Positions 50,540-61,584 of a stretch of DNA of 64,000 nucleotides are shown in pieces. The DNA is from Liopterus haemorrhoidalis (Eukaryota; Arthropoda; Insecta; Coleoptera; Dytiscidae). Within the stretch, counting starts at the first letter, position 1, and each line of letters opens with the position of its first letter. Position numbers and translations under genes: made by a program. The notes beneath the pieces are model-generated. The model saw only the letters and a list, made by a program, of their open reading frames with translations, was not told where the DNA came from and did not search any database. Where the stretch lies: the NCBI GenBank assembly GCA_963971575.1, contig OZ020618.1, positions 2,501 to 66,500 on the forward strand, read 5' to 3'.

Positions 50540-52089
50540 AGACGAAGTAAACTAGAATTAAACTCTGGTCCACAGATGACAAAAAAAGCCCTGAGATGCG
50601 AAATTAATTTTTAAAACAAAGTTCCAAAACTATATGTTAAAGACCAAAAAAACACAATAAAGAAAATCGGACCCGAGCTTATTAGTGCAAATAGACTACC
50701 ATCTACGAATGTAAATAATATTCATTCTAAAAAAAAAAAAACAAGAAGGCTCTAAACCACAGTTTTAGAATTAATTCACCTTTCTAGTCTTTCATGACTT
50801 TCATGACTTTACCAGAAACCATTTCTTGAAAAAAAAAAAAAATCGTGTCAAAGCAGCCGCAATCTTTGGAAATGTACTTATATGTTTTCCCCGAATATCA
50901 AAGATCGTAAAGGACATTTTAAGCTTCTAACAAGGGCTTATTTCCAAAAATAACATCACAAAGGATCAAACAAACTAAACACATTCTGAATTTTATTATA
51001 TAATTATTAAATAGAAATTAAACTCTTAAGTGGCACATAGGGTTGAATAAATGTACGTGCTTGACCTCCAGCACTGTATGAAAACCGCAAATATTTATTG
51101 ATAAGGGACAAATTTAAATTTATTATAACTAAAAAATCGTTAAAATTTTTTTATAATTTAATTTAGAAATAATAGAACTTTTAAGAGGTGCATAGGGTTA
51201 TGAGATATTCTGTTCTTGACTTCCAGCACTACATGAAAATAATTTCAACTAAAAATGATAAGTACTTGACGAAAAAATATTTTTTCGGAATATAGAACGT
51301 CTTTTGTAGCCATATTTTAAAACGCCTCTAAACCAAACCAAAACTGTCACCAAGTAGGGCATAGGGCAGAAAAATGACCTTTCTCTTGATTTCAAATTGA
51401 CCTCCAGCACTACATCAAAATAATATCTACTAAAAATAATTACTTGTCAGGGATAATTTTTTTTATTTTTTTCGGAATTGAAAACGTTTTTGAAATACAT
51501 ATTTTAAAAATCTAAACCAAATCGAAAATTTTACCAAGTGGGGCAAAGGACAGAAAAAGCTTTCTCTTCAAGTTAGACAAATTTAAAAACTACAAAAAAA
51601 AAATAATATAAAATTCCTATCGAATTTTCGTAAAGATCGAATTTCTAATATTTGCCAGGTAAAATTTCCTGTGGAATTCTGGAAATTATTCTTGCTACTT
51701 AATCCTCTTTAATACGTCCTACTCTCCTCCCCTCTTGACTTCACACGTAGATTCGCGAGAAACTTAAGACGCAAGGAAAACAAAGCGAGTAACAAAATAT
51801 TGACAATATCAAAACCAAACAAACACATCTCGTCTAATATAAAATAGAAACAATAAAAAAAAAATCAAAAAAAAAAATGTTTTAATAAAAAACTGACTGA
51901 ATTTAGGGTTTCGCAGGTACCAATAAAATACTTTTTAGATTTTTGGATCAATTCTTTTAAGAAACAGGGTGTGCGACAAAAAATTATATCTATACTAATT
52001 AGTTCGTTTGTACACAACGGGCATTCCAGCTAGTATATAATGAAAATTGCGTTAAAATAAAAAAATGGTATAAAGTGTGAATTTTATTG

Positions 52090-52910
52090 CCCCTGTATAA
52101 ACAGGTAAATTAAATAATTTTTTCGATAAATCAAAAAATTCAATAAATCTTTGAATTCTTAAAATTAAGTTGTTTCTAGACCTCTAGTATACTAAATAAA
52201 ATCCACGGTACCGTGACGTTTCCACCACTCCTATTACCCCTGTATAAACAGGTAGATAAAATAATTTTTTCGATAAATCAAAAATTTCAATAAATCTTTA
52301 AATTCTTAAAATTAAGTTGTTTCTAGACCTCTAGTATACTAAATAAAACCCACGGTATCGTGACGTGTCCACTGCTCCTATTACCCCTGTAAAAATAGGT
52401 AGATAAAATAATTTTTTCGATAAATCAAAAATTTCAATAAATCTTTCAATTCTTAAAATTAAGTTGTTTCTAGACCTCTAGAATAATAAATAAAATACAC
52501 GGTATCGTGACGTTTCCACCTCTCCTATTACCTCTATATAAACAGGCCAATTAAGTAATTTTTTCGATAAATCAAAAAATTCAATAAATCTTTGAATTCT
52601 TGAAATCAAGTTGTTTCTAGACCTCTAGACTAAATAAAATCCACAGTATCGTGACGTTCACACGTTTCTACGTCTCCTATTACCCCTGTATAAACAGCTC
52701 AATAAAATAATTTTTTCGATAAATCAAAAAATTCAATAAAGCTTTGAATTCTTAAAATTAAGTTGTTTCTAGACCTCTAGTATACTAAATAAAATCCATG
52801 GTATCGTGCAGTTTCTACGGCTCCTATTACCCCTGTATAAACAGGTCAATTAAATAATTTTTTCAATAAATTTTCGAATTATTAAAATTATTTAAAGTTG
52901 TTTCTAGACC
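52090..52910. repeat. 147-bp minisatellite (copy 3)
   Basis: Collinear with 37485-38310 and 44772-45597. The last unit reads CAGGTCAATT where the other two read CAGATCAATT. Confidence 0.88.
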
Positions 52911-52922
52911 TCTTGTACTATA

Positions 52923-53061
52923 CTCCATTCGGATTGACTCACATTAGTCCTCCATCTTGATCTGTTTGTCAGGGCTTTCCATGTGTCTTGTAAATCAGAA
53001 CTTGTTAAATTTTCGGTTAGCTGGTTTCTCAATCTCTGGCGAGGTCTTCCCACTGATTGAC
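52923..53061 (-). pseudogene. Non-LTR retrotransposon C-terminal fragment (copy 3)
   Basis: Third copy of the GRPRQR...RSRWR fragment. Confidence 0.38.
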
Positions 53062-53229
53062 GAATATTCAATCAAACAGTCCTTCTGAATGACTAGATCA
53101 CATTTTTTTGTAGACATCTTTTAACTTTGAAACTGTTTAAAACAATTTTATTTTTTTAACCATCAGGATTCGCTGCTCCAATTCTCCACTATCAATTTAA
53201 ATTATTTAAAAATCAATGTGTTGGTTTTC

Positions 53230-53600
53230 TTTGCAATTAGATGTCACCTAAGCGTTGGAAACATTATTATTAGTTTTTTGAAAATTGCCATACGTGTTTT
53301 CCACAGCACTCAGAGAGTGCTGGGAATACCCACCCCTGAAGGGAGTTGGGCGCAGATGGGATGATCCGTGAACCGTCCATATCCTTAGGGGTATATTGTC
53401 TGTCCACTCCTCTTTCACTCCTGTTCCTCTCCTCCAATTCTCCTGCATCTCTGCACTATCTTTCTTACAACCCACTTCCATTTCTCGTTCTCTCCCTTTA
53501 TCTCCCTTATCTCTTCTACATTTCCCCACTATCTGCTCCATTTCTTCACTATCTCTGCTCCATTTCTACTTCATTTTCTCACAATCTCTCCACCAAAATC
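53230..53600. repeat. Truncated fourth duplication copy with diverged repeat B and polypyrimidine tract
   Basis: Collinear with the start of copies 1-3 up to about 53430, then increasingly diverged: CTCCAATTCTCCTGCATC replaces CTGCAATTCTTCTGCATC, and the tract continues TCTCCCTTATCTCTTCTAC. Only the first repeat B of the pair is present. The gradual divergence suggests this repeat B and tract are a separate, older member of the family where the tandem array ends. Frames on both strands here are low-complexity shadows. Confidence 0.75.
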
Positions 53601-54055
53601 ATAACTCAAAAACGATTTATGGGAGAGACCACCGATTGGAATTTTTGAAATTCCCACATTTTGATTTCCGTATAAAAATTAGAATTAGAAAATTTTAAAT
53701 TGGGCCGGATTTACGGTAAAAAAAATCTTATTTCACAAATTAATATTTCAAAAAAGAGATAGAGACCCCCGGTTTGAATTTTTGGAATCCCTATATATTG
53801 ATTAGTGTATAAAAAATTTAGAATTTTAAATTTTAAAATAGGGCTGAATTAACAAAAAATTATAATTCAAAAATTATCGAATTTCAAAATATTTTACAGC
53901 CAAAACTATGAGGAAGAAATCTACGGTTTGAATTTTTGGAATGCTTGTATCTCGTTTAGTGGAAATTAAAAATTTAAAACAGGGCCAGAATTACGATAAA
54001 TTATAAAAACCAAAATAATAAAATGTTTCTAATTTCAAAGGGGTAAAAATTTTGA
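53600..54055. repeat. Diverged tandem modules of about 145 bp
   Basis: A degenerate module containing GGTTTGAATTTTTGGAAT, a TTTAGAATTTTAAAT stretch and GGGCNGRATTWACG recurs near 53625, 53765 and 53910. Related modules (GGCATGTGGTTTAAAT..., GGGCCGGATGTACAAGC) recur at 54480-54840. They look like an old, decayed satellite. Confidence 0.6.
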
Positions 54056-54200
54056 GGCCATAACGTTTCAATTCGGAATATCTTTAAGAGTAGGCAAACA
54101 AAACCCTTGAAAATGACAAAAAAAAAATGACAAACTGAAAAAGTTCTAAAAAATTTTTTTAGCTGTTCTTAAACAGTCAGTCGAAATTGTTGGTCTTACT

Positions 54201-54284
54201 CGCCACCATGTTGTTCTAAGTGTCAGGTCTTTGGTCCCCCAGATACCTGGAAAGACCCGATATACTTATAACAAGATGGGGGTG
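54201..54284. other. 84-nt hairpin, copy 2
   Basis: Same foldback as 32398-32481, but the right arm has TATACTTATAACAAG in place of TACACTTAGAACAAG, so two pairs in the main stem are lost. The left arm and the loop are nearly unchanged. Confidence 0.65.
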
Positions 54285-54837
54285 ATGCCAAAATTCAACT
54301 GGCACCGTCTAAAAAAGTAACTAACTTTAAAAATTTGTATAACAAAAACTGAAAGTGATACAGAACTGGGGTTAAATTTCTTTTAAATACACAGGTCTTC
54401 TTCAGTAAATAAAAAAAATAAATAAATATTTAAAACAGGAAATACAAAATGTTCAAAAAGTCTAAAATTCAAAAATTCATGCCTCAAAAATGAAAAGGGA
54501 TAAAGGCATGTGGTTTAAATATTTGGATTCCTAATGCCGCATTTCTACCAAAAATTTGTCTCAAAATTTTGAACAGGGCCGGATGTACAAGCTATCAAAA
54601 CATTTCAAAAATTCATGTCTTAAAAATGTGAAAATGAAAACATTTTAAAACAGACTGTATTTCTTACTTATGCTGAATTAAACTATAAAAAAAATTGAGT
54701 TTCAAAAATTAAAACGAGGCCGTATTTATAAGCTATCAAATAGTGAAAATTTCAAAAATTCATCTCTCAAAAATGAGAAGAAATAGAGCCATGCAGTTTC
54801 AATTTTTGTATTCCTTATCTCGCAGTTAGTCAAATAT

Positions 54838-54930
54838 TTGGAGTCTCTCTCTCCTCCATTTCTCCTCCTTCTCTTCTCCACCTATCCTCCATCTCTTCTC
54901 CAACTCTCTTCCATCTTTCCTCTTTAAATC
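54838..54930. repeat. Polypyrimidine tract
   Basis: Almost pure C/T on the plus strand, built from CTCC, CTTCTC and CATC words. The corresponding tract at 56520-56630 has extra CTCCATCTCTC repeats, so length varies between duplicates. Confidence 0.85.
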
Positions 54931-54984
54931 TTGTTCAATATAAAAAAAAATAACATTTCAATCTTCCAGTATCGACCAAAATGT

Positions 54985-55374
54985 TTATTTTCCTTCGTAG
55001 ATAATTACAATGATATCCACATTTGTGTTAACGTATCATATGCACTGTAATAGTCTTCCTCTTTGAAAACAGAATCCTGAAATCCTTGTAAACTAGATTT
55101 TCAATCGGAGTATTTGTGCGATTCGCAATATTGCAGCAATTGTTGCCGTGTTCTTAGGGCCGCACTATTTTATGATAATTATTCCTGAAAAAAAAATAAT
55201 AAGTCCCATCACCTGTAAAGGCATCTTGGGAAAGAGAAGGTAAATTTTCAGTTTCTAGACCGCCGGCCATAGATATGAAAGTCACGTGGTCAATGTGACG
55301 TATGAACCGGTACTAGTGTCCCTGTATAAACCGGTTATCATTTTAAAATGAAGACCTGTACCCTATCATTATCA
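54985..55374. repeat. Dispersed repeat A, copy 2
   Basis: Homologous over its full length to 25180-25560, and again followed directly by repeat B (55385-55440, truncated at GAGAGTGCTAGAGATAG, where the right copy of the 1.7-kb duplication starts). Confidence 0.8.
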
Positions 55375-55896
55375 TTTTTATTATTATTTTTTTGAAAATT
55401 GCCACAAGTGTTTTCCACAGCACTCAGAGAGTGCTAGAGATAGAGAGCAAAAGAGATAGAGACCCCCGGTTTGGACTTTTGGAATCCCTATATATTGATT
55501 AGTGTATAAAAAATTTAGAATTTTAAATTTTAAAATAGGGCTGAATTAACAAAAAATTATAATTCAAAAATTATCGAATTTCAAAACATTTTACATTTAA
55601 AACTATGAGGAAGAAATCTACGGTTTGAATTTTTGGAATGCTTGTATCTCGTTTAGTGGAAATTTAAAATTTAAAACAGGGCCAGAATTATGATAAATTA
55701 TAAAAACCAAAATAATAAAATATTTCTAATTTCAAAGGGGTAAAAATTATGGGGCCATAACGTTTCAATTCGGAATATCTTTAAGAGTAGGCAAACAAAA
55801 CCCTTGAAAATGACAAAAAAAATGACAAACTGAAAAAGTTCTATAATATTTTTTTTAGCTGTTCTTAAACAGTCAGTCGAAATTGTTGGTCTTACT

Positions 55897-55980
55897 CGCC
55901 ACCATGTTGTTCTAAGTGTCTGGTCTTTGGTCCCCCAGATACTTGGAAAGACCCGATATACTTATAACAAGATGGGGGTG
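55897..55980. other. 84-nt hairpin, copy 3
   Basis: Shares the right-arm change of copy 2 and has further substitutions (GTCTGGTC, ATACTTGG), the latter weakening the CCAG/CTGG loop stem. Confidence 0.6.
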
Positions 55981-56519
55981 ATGCCAAAATTCAACTGGCA
56001 CCGTCTAAAAAATTAACTAACTTTAAAAATTTGTATAACAAAAACTGAAAGTGATACAGAACTGGGGTTTAATTTCTTTTAAATACACATGTCTTCTTCA
56101 GTAAATAAAAAAATAAATAAATATTTATAACAGGAAATACAAAATGTTCAAAAAGTCTAAAATTCAAAAATTCATGCCTCAAAAATGAAAAGGGATAAAG
56201 GCATGCGGTTTCAATTTTTGGATTCCTAATGCCGCATTTCTACCAATAATTTGTCTCAAAATTTAGAACAGGGCCGGATGTACAAGCTATTAAAACATTT
56301 CAAAAATTCATGTCTTAAAAATGTGAAAATGAAAAAATTTCAAAAGAGACTGTATTTCTTATGCTGAATTAATCTATAAAAAAAAAATGAGTTTCAAAAA
56401 TTAAAACGAGGCCGTATTTATAAGCTATCAAATAGTGAAAATTTCAAAAATGGAAAGAAATAGAGCAGAAATACAGTTTAAATTTATGTATTCCTTATCC
56501 CGCATTTAGTCATATATTT

Positions 56520-56630
56520 GGAGTCTCTCTCTCCTCCATTTCTCCTCCTTCTCTTCTCCACCTATCCTCCATCTCTCCTCCATCTCTCCTCCAACTCTCC
56601 TCCATCTCTCTTCCATCTCTCCTTTTTAAA
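56520..56630. repeat. Expanded polypyrimidine tract
   Basis: CTCCATCTCTC-type words repeated about six times. A strong strand asymmetry of this kind can adopt triplex (H-DNA) structure in principle. No gene is seen next to it. Confidence 0.85.
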
Positions 56631-56855
56631 TCTTGTTAAATATAAAAAAAAATAACATTTCAGTCTTCCAGTATCGACCAAAATGTTTATTTTCCTTCGT
56701 AGACATTTACAATGATATCCACATTGTGTTAACGTATCATATGCACTGTAATAGTTTTCCTCTTTGAAAACAGAATCCTGAAATCCTTGTAAACTAGATT
56801 TTCAATCGGAATATTTGTGCGATTCGCAATATTGCAGCAATTATTCCTGAAAAAA

Positions 56856-57119
56856 ATAAATCCAGTAAAGAAAACTGGTCTTCAACATGTCGGATTTAAA
56901 GCACCTACAGATATGTCCCATTATCGGACCAAAAGCAACCCAATAATATGAACAAATCTTGTAGGATTTATAAGGTTGGTAACACTACATCTGGTTATGA
57001 GTAAAAAATTCGTTCACTCGAAAAAAATACCCACTTCCAGAGAGCATTACCGGGTATTAGCACCCACATAAAATTCGACCATTATGTAAAATAACATGTG
57101 GTTGTAATACCCAAGAAAA
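56856..57119. other. Low-copy AT-rich stretch
   Basis: No match elsewhere in the window. It contains a short AATACCC...GGGTATT inverted repeat (57026-57058). Confidence 0.45.
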
Positions 57120-58080
57120 ATTGTGTTAATTTAAAAATCTGGAAGTCTTGATTTGGTGGAAACTGCTTCTGTTGAATCTCGAGAAGACGCAACCATACCT
57201 AATTGCCTCTCCTGCGAGTGTTAGTAGGTCGAGCTGAAAGAGGAGGTGATCTTTCCTAACGGCGAACGTAATTCTTTCCGGGGAAGGCGCAAGGAAAAAG
57301 CGAGTTACCCCCCACCCACCACAAACCCAAACAGGGAAAGAAATAACGTTCAACCGTATTGTATTCACACAACAGAGCTGGTTCCTCCACGTCTATAGAA
57401 GAGTCCGTGGAGGGCTCCATTGTAAGCCATCGCCGCCCGATCCGATGCACATGGAAAGGGCTTGGGCTCCACCGGAGGAATCGCGAGGGCAACGAACAAC
57501 CTAGAGGAAAGAGGATGCTTGCCCAGAACAAAAACTTGTGCCCGCATTAAAGGGAATCCGAGTTTGCACAAGTATCAAGGTAACCTGAAATGTTTACTTC
57601 TGACCTCAGGAATTTTAATCTAATATTAAAACAACAAAAAATGGCGTGAGTGTTTAAAGCAACTCACTAAAAGAAAAAATAGTGAAGTTTATTATAACTT
57701 CAAGAGATAAATTTTTTGAAGGCTCGTTCCTTCACTCGGTCGATCAGTTTATCTATCGAAAGATTCTTTAACGACCGGCTTCCATAAGTTTTTGACTTTT
57801 ACTGAATTTATTGTTTTATGAGCGCTACCCATCCGTTGGGTAGTTGGCCCCGTGATCAGGCGGTGTCAAACGTCCCTTACCCTTGGCTATGCCTTGGGGG
57901 GAAACATCAGATCGTCCCGACCAGTAAAAAGACTCTACCAAATGAACAAAACTCATTCGTGACATCTTCGGTCACCTTCAGTCAACTAGTATCTCTCGTC
58001 TCCCTCGGCTAGGCCGTTAAGGTAGGGAAAAACTCGGAAGAGACTTGGTTAACCGGCGCCTACAATCCCTGAGACAGAAA
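57120..58080. other. GC-richer unidentified segment
   Basis: Base composition rises clearly above the surroundings at 57160-57560 and 57820-58080, separated by an AT-rich gap. Overlapping frames exist on both strands (for example 57256-57531 and 57365-57571 minus, 57818-58012 plus), but none exceeds about 90 codons or shows a domain I recognise. It could be the 5' region of a retroelement, a decayed gene exon or a low-copy repeat. The features that stand out are only base composition and the absence of similarity to the rest of the window. Confidence 0.45.
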
Positions 58081-58854
58081 TAAACCATGTGTATCATGAA
58101 AAGCGCAGTGTATTTAGTGTTGTGGGTGTTTTGGTGAGATTTAACTACCAACTGAATAACCAAAAAGTTACCAGTTGTTAGAACTCACCAGTCCTCTGAA
58201 TTATCTGTCAGAATCAACTAGAATCTTTCTAGATAAAAGTCCAAATCTAAATCGACCCTAGTTAATAACAACAGGCGCATCAAAGGGGGTGTAGTACCTC
58301 TAGTTTATTTTTTGCAAAACCCAACAGAAACATACGCAGATGATCTGTGAGTGCCACAAGAAATAAACACACTTTCACACAAAGGTACCATGTGTGGAAG
58401 GATATTTAATTGGTCTACAAGCAAACCTTGCAGCATACAAAACAGACACACGATGGTTAGTTTGATTTATCCATCTCTAACATACCTTTACTTCGGCTGA
58501 TGTACAATTTAATAAACTTTTTTAAGGTGTCAAAGAAACAAATTCACCCTAAAAATGATTACAGACTGTACAGACAGAATCAACTTGGATATAAGAGGCT
58601 TTTGATATTTGATAAACGTATTACTTTCCCCCCGTTTCTCACGGAGGAAAAATATTTCAACATTTAAAATTTATTTACATAAATGAATCCTACCTAAACT
58701 AAAATTTCTTTCAATTTGTGTTAAATTTTCTTTATTAAACATGCATTACTTTACTTTATTCAATCAAAAAATCAAAAATCATGCATTTTATCAATAAAAA
58801 ATCATTTATTTCTTTCTTAATCACTGTTGTTTTGCAAATTTGTTGGTCCTAAGC
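58081..58854. other. AT-rich stretch without recognised features
   Basis: I see no repeat structure and no convincing coding frame. Confidence 0.45.
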
Positions 58855-59300
58855 GACCTGTGTGTGGTACAAAGGGGTAGTTTTAAGGGGCAGCACTAGC
58901 TAGCCCCCCAAAACAATAAATACGCCCCCAAAGTACGCGTGTGCTTGTACCTAAGTACTGTTTGTGTTTGTGTTACCAGGGACGTGCCCTAGATGGCAGC
59001 ACTAGCTAACCAAACAGGGCACAAATTGGCTGTCCTAATGGTAAGCGTGTGTGATTTTATTTTTTAATATTTTCATGCACATGCATTGTTTTTATATGTA
59101 TGTGTATTTGTCTGTGTGTACGAGTGTGTGTTACTCAGAGTATGCCCTAAGGGGTAGCACTAGCTTGCCCCCCAAGACAATTAAAGACCACTCCGATGTA
59201 AGCGTGTGGGAATTTAATTTTGCTTTAGTTGGGGTGTGTTTTAAGCGGTAGCTTTAAGCTTCCCACCCAAGACACAATACAGGCTACCCCAAGGAAAAGC
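58855..59300. repeat. Diverged four-module tandem repeat
   Basis: Four modules of about 105-150 bp share GGCAGCACTAGCT (or GGTAGCACTAGCT, GGTAGCTTTAAGCT), then a C-run with AAGACA or AAAACA, then AAGCGTGTG. Module starts are near 58860, 58967, 59115 and 59229. The modules are strongly diverged, implying an old array. Confidence 0.7.
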
Positions 59301-59660
59301 GAAATTCAAATTTAAAAATTCAAAAATATTTAAAAAATTATAATTGGATTCGAAGATCTAAAGAAATTATATACAAAAATGAATTATCTTAAAATTGTGT
59401 CTATAAATTTGAGAATAAAAGATTCTCTAAAAGTTCTAAAGGAAAATCTAAAAATTGAAATCTAAATTTAACTAAATTTGACTAATTAAAAATTTGACTG
59501 AAAATTTTAAGCTAAAGATACTACTCAAAAAATTTATCTCAAAACATTGACTAAAAAATGTACTCAAAAATCGGTCTAAAAAACGAATGCTAAAATATTG
59601 ACTTAAAAGTTTAACTATTTAAATTGACTCTAAAAATTTCCTAACACATAAGAAAACAAT
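59301..59660. repeat. Simple AT-rich degenerate repeat (GACTAAAAAT-like)
   Basis: Low-complexity sequence built from variants of CTAAAAATT and GACTAAAA words. No fixed period is apparent. Confidence 0.5.
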
Positions 59661-59668
59661 TTAAAAAA

Positions 59669-59702
59669 TGTGTGTGTGTGTGTGTGTGTATGCATATATA
59701 TA
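59669..59702. repeat. (TG)n / (TA)n microsatellite
   Basis: A TG tract of about 22 bp followed by ATGCATATATATA. Confidence 0.9.
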
Positions 59703-59930
59703 AAAAAGGTACCAAAAAAAAATTTTTTTTTCTCTTAAAAAAACTGATTCTAAAATATTGGCTTTAGGTTAATGAAGTCAATATTTTACGTGATGACCTG
59801 AAAATAAAAAACTGCTCAAATTCGAGCCGACAATATTAAAAAATATTGTCACTTATCTGTTTCTTTCTTAATTCTAGCATGCAAAATTACTGTGTGCCTT
59901 TTTAGTGTGTCATGAAAATGCCTCAAATAT

Positions 59931-60250
59931 ATCCAGTCAGCCTTAGTAAATTAACGTCCATTACAAATAAGAATGCAGTAGCAAACGCTGCAAAACGAAA
60001 ACGATTTACAGCAAATACTATATATATAAAATGAATTATTTGAAAATTTAAATAATAATACGATAACAATTAGGTTATCGACACAAATTCCATACAAAGG
60101 ATATTTTGAATTTGAAATATTAATTTTTAAAAATCATATAAAATATTTAAAAATGGTTTAAAACCCCAAACAGAATCATTATTTCACCAGAATTAATGTC
60201 TGTAATAAATAATGTAACGATTATTTTAACAAGATTTGTTAATTGCAAGA
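59931..60250. repeat. 330-bp direct repeat, left copy
   Basis: Begins ATCCAGTCAGCCTTAG. It matches 62071-62405 at an offset of 2140 bp with scattered substitutions and a few indels. It contains a perfect CGATAAC-AATTAG-GTTATCG hairpin (60061-60080). Neither a TG...CA terminus nor a primer-binding site is evident, so I do not call it an LTR. Confidence 0.8.
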
Positions 60251-60329
60251 GATGATGCATTCTTAATTGAAATAAACTACAGAAACATTTCTACTTAACG
60301 GTTTTACACGGCTGTTTTAGTTCTCCGAT

Positions 60330-60445
60330 GTCCTTTTGGTTCTTTTCCCGTTTCGTCCTCGTCCTGGTTGGTTCCTTATCCTGCTTGGCTCCTGTCCTAA
60401 TTGGTTCCTTATTCCAGTTGGTCCTTATCCAAGTCCTTTGGGATC
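60330..60445. repeat. Short degenerate tandem repeat (TTGGTTCCTTATCC-like)
   Basis: About four imperfect units around TTGGTTCCTTATCC / TTGGCTCCTGTCC / TTGGTTCCTTATTCC of about 24 bp. Confidence 0.6.
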
Positions 60446-60519
60446 TACAAATAATTAAAATTCATTAAAAATAAATAAATAAAAATAATAGGTTCCAACG
60501 CTTAGTAGCAGCGTATAAG

Positions 60520-60580
60520 GGGCAGAGAAGGTAAGCCCTCAATTTCTAGACCGTCGGCCATAGATATGAAAGTCAAATAA
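60520..60580. repeat. Fragment of dispersed repeat A
   Basis: AGAGAAGGTAAGCCCTCAAT and CTAGACCGTCGGCCATAGAT followed by ATGAAAGTCA match the middle of repeat A (25430-25480). Confidence 0.7.
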
Positions 60581-61019
60581 AAAAATCAGCTGTGGCCACC
60601 ACAGGACCGACCGCCATCATAAAGTACTTATATAAATTACATTCTAGCAGCAGAGTAGAAATAACTTGGCCTAATATTTTCTAACAGAGATATTATTTAT
60701 CATGACCATAGAAACGTTACATATAAGTTTGAAAAAATTTCGAATAATTTTACAGAAATTATTTGAAATTTTTCGTTTTATCAAAAAAAAATATTCAAAA
60801 AGTCTCAAATAAAAGTTATTAATTATTGCTTTTATAGCAACTTTTGTTCAATACATTTTTTCGAAATATTTTTCTGTTGTGAAATATTCACAAAAATCTT
60901 AAAATCTACACGAGTAAACTCCCATTTTTAGTCAACCGATTTTTACCAAAAGTTGATCAACTCGTTCCATTGATGGCAAAAGCTTAAATATGAAGTTTCA
61001 TAAAAATCCTTTTAGCCGT

Positions 61020-61215
61020 TTTTGCTCTGCACGTGTACACTGACACACGGACAGACAGACGGATGGACACACTGACAGACCGACAGACATCATGCTAAAA
61101 ATAGTCAAAACGTTATGTAGGGACCTCAATTCGTGGAGATCCATCGAAATCTCGAAACGTCAAAATTGGTATGATCACAATACCTCCCTTATATATGTTG
61201 GCGGTCGGTAAAAAT
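61020..61215. repeat. Dispersed element fragment, 61-kb copy
   Basis: Contains the CGGACAGACAGACGGATGG tract, AACGTTATGTAGGGACCT, GAGATCCATCGAAATCTCG and GGCGGTCGGTAA. Homologous to 42015-42190 and 49325-49490. Immediately followed by the foldback element. Confidence 0.72.
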
Positions 61216-61244
61216 TCATTGTAAAACTATAGCCAGTTTTATTG

Positions 61245-61396
61245 GTTTAAGCGGAACTAGATTATGAATTCTAGTAACTTTTACCGTTTAAGTGAGGCTT
61301 TTGATCATTTTGTTTAGCAAAAGCTCTCTTTAAACCTAAAAAGAAGAACTCATGACAACTTAAAAAAATAAAAATTCCAGTTAGTTCCGCTTAAAC
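61245..61396. mobile_element. Foldback (nested palindrome) element, best copy
   Basis: The outer arms GTTTAAGCGGAACTA (61245-61259) and TAGTTCCGCTTAAAC (61382-61396) are a perfect 15-bp inverted repeat. Nested inside, 61286-61335 folds again: GTTTAAGTGAGGCTTTTG pairs with CAAAAGCTCTCTTTAAAC apart from a few mismatches. Diverged copies lie at 35299-35447, about 42607-42752 and about 49914-50050. It encodes nothing and could be a foldback MITE or the structured part of a longer repeat. Confidence 0.72.
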
Positions 61397-61554
61397 GTTT
61401 TGGAATAGCCTATATAATAAAAAAAATTGATGTAAATTTTCACAAATTGAAAGTTGAGTCCAAATTATCGAGCTGATCCTGTAATGAACCGCGTAACGTA
61501 ATGCTCTGTTGAAATGTTTGTCGCGAACGAATTGCAAACTTCCTCTGGGTGACG

Positions 61555-61566
61555 TGACGTACGTCA
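61555..61566. other. Perfect 12-bp palindrome TGACGTACGTCA
   Basis: Two inverted TGACGT half-sites, a CRE/bZIP-like motif by sequence, just outside the left end of the MITE-like element. Function is unknown and it may be chance. Confidence 0.5.
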
Positions 61567-61584
61567 GTGTGTCCAATAAACTGT

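Larger units (their letters stand above)
45917..53229. repeat. Segmental duplication unit, copy 3 (7313 bp)
   Basis: Near-identical to copy 2. Small indels account for most of the 26-bp length difference, for example an extra segment in TTGATTGACGGTACAAG near 48534 and an extra 9-bp GACGCACGA repeat near 49147. The close identity implies a recent duplication or ongoing gene conversion. Confidence 0.94.
53750..55440. repeat. 1.7-kb tandem duplication, left copy
   Basis: GAGATAGAGACCCCCGGTTT near 53757 recurs near 55455, GCCATAACGTTTCAATTCGG at 54057 recurs at 55754, and TCCTTCGTAGA at 54991 recurs at 56693, giving an offset of about 1.70 kb. The left copy contains decayed modules, an 84-nt hairpin, a polypyrimidine tract, repeat A and a truncated repeat B. 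Confidence 0.85.
55441..56855. repeat. 1.7-kb tandem duplication, right copy (truncated)
   Basis: Collinear with 53750-55160 but ends within repeat A near 56850 (GCAGCAATTATTCC, skipping the internal part). It contains the third 84-nt hairpin and the expanded polypyrimidine tract. Confidence 0.83.

Noticed and set aside
57120..58080. Ribosomal RNA fragment
   Set aside because: The raised GC content prompted the idea, but I could not match any conserved core rRNA motif.
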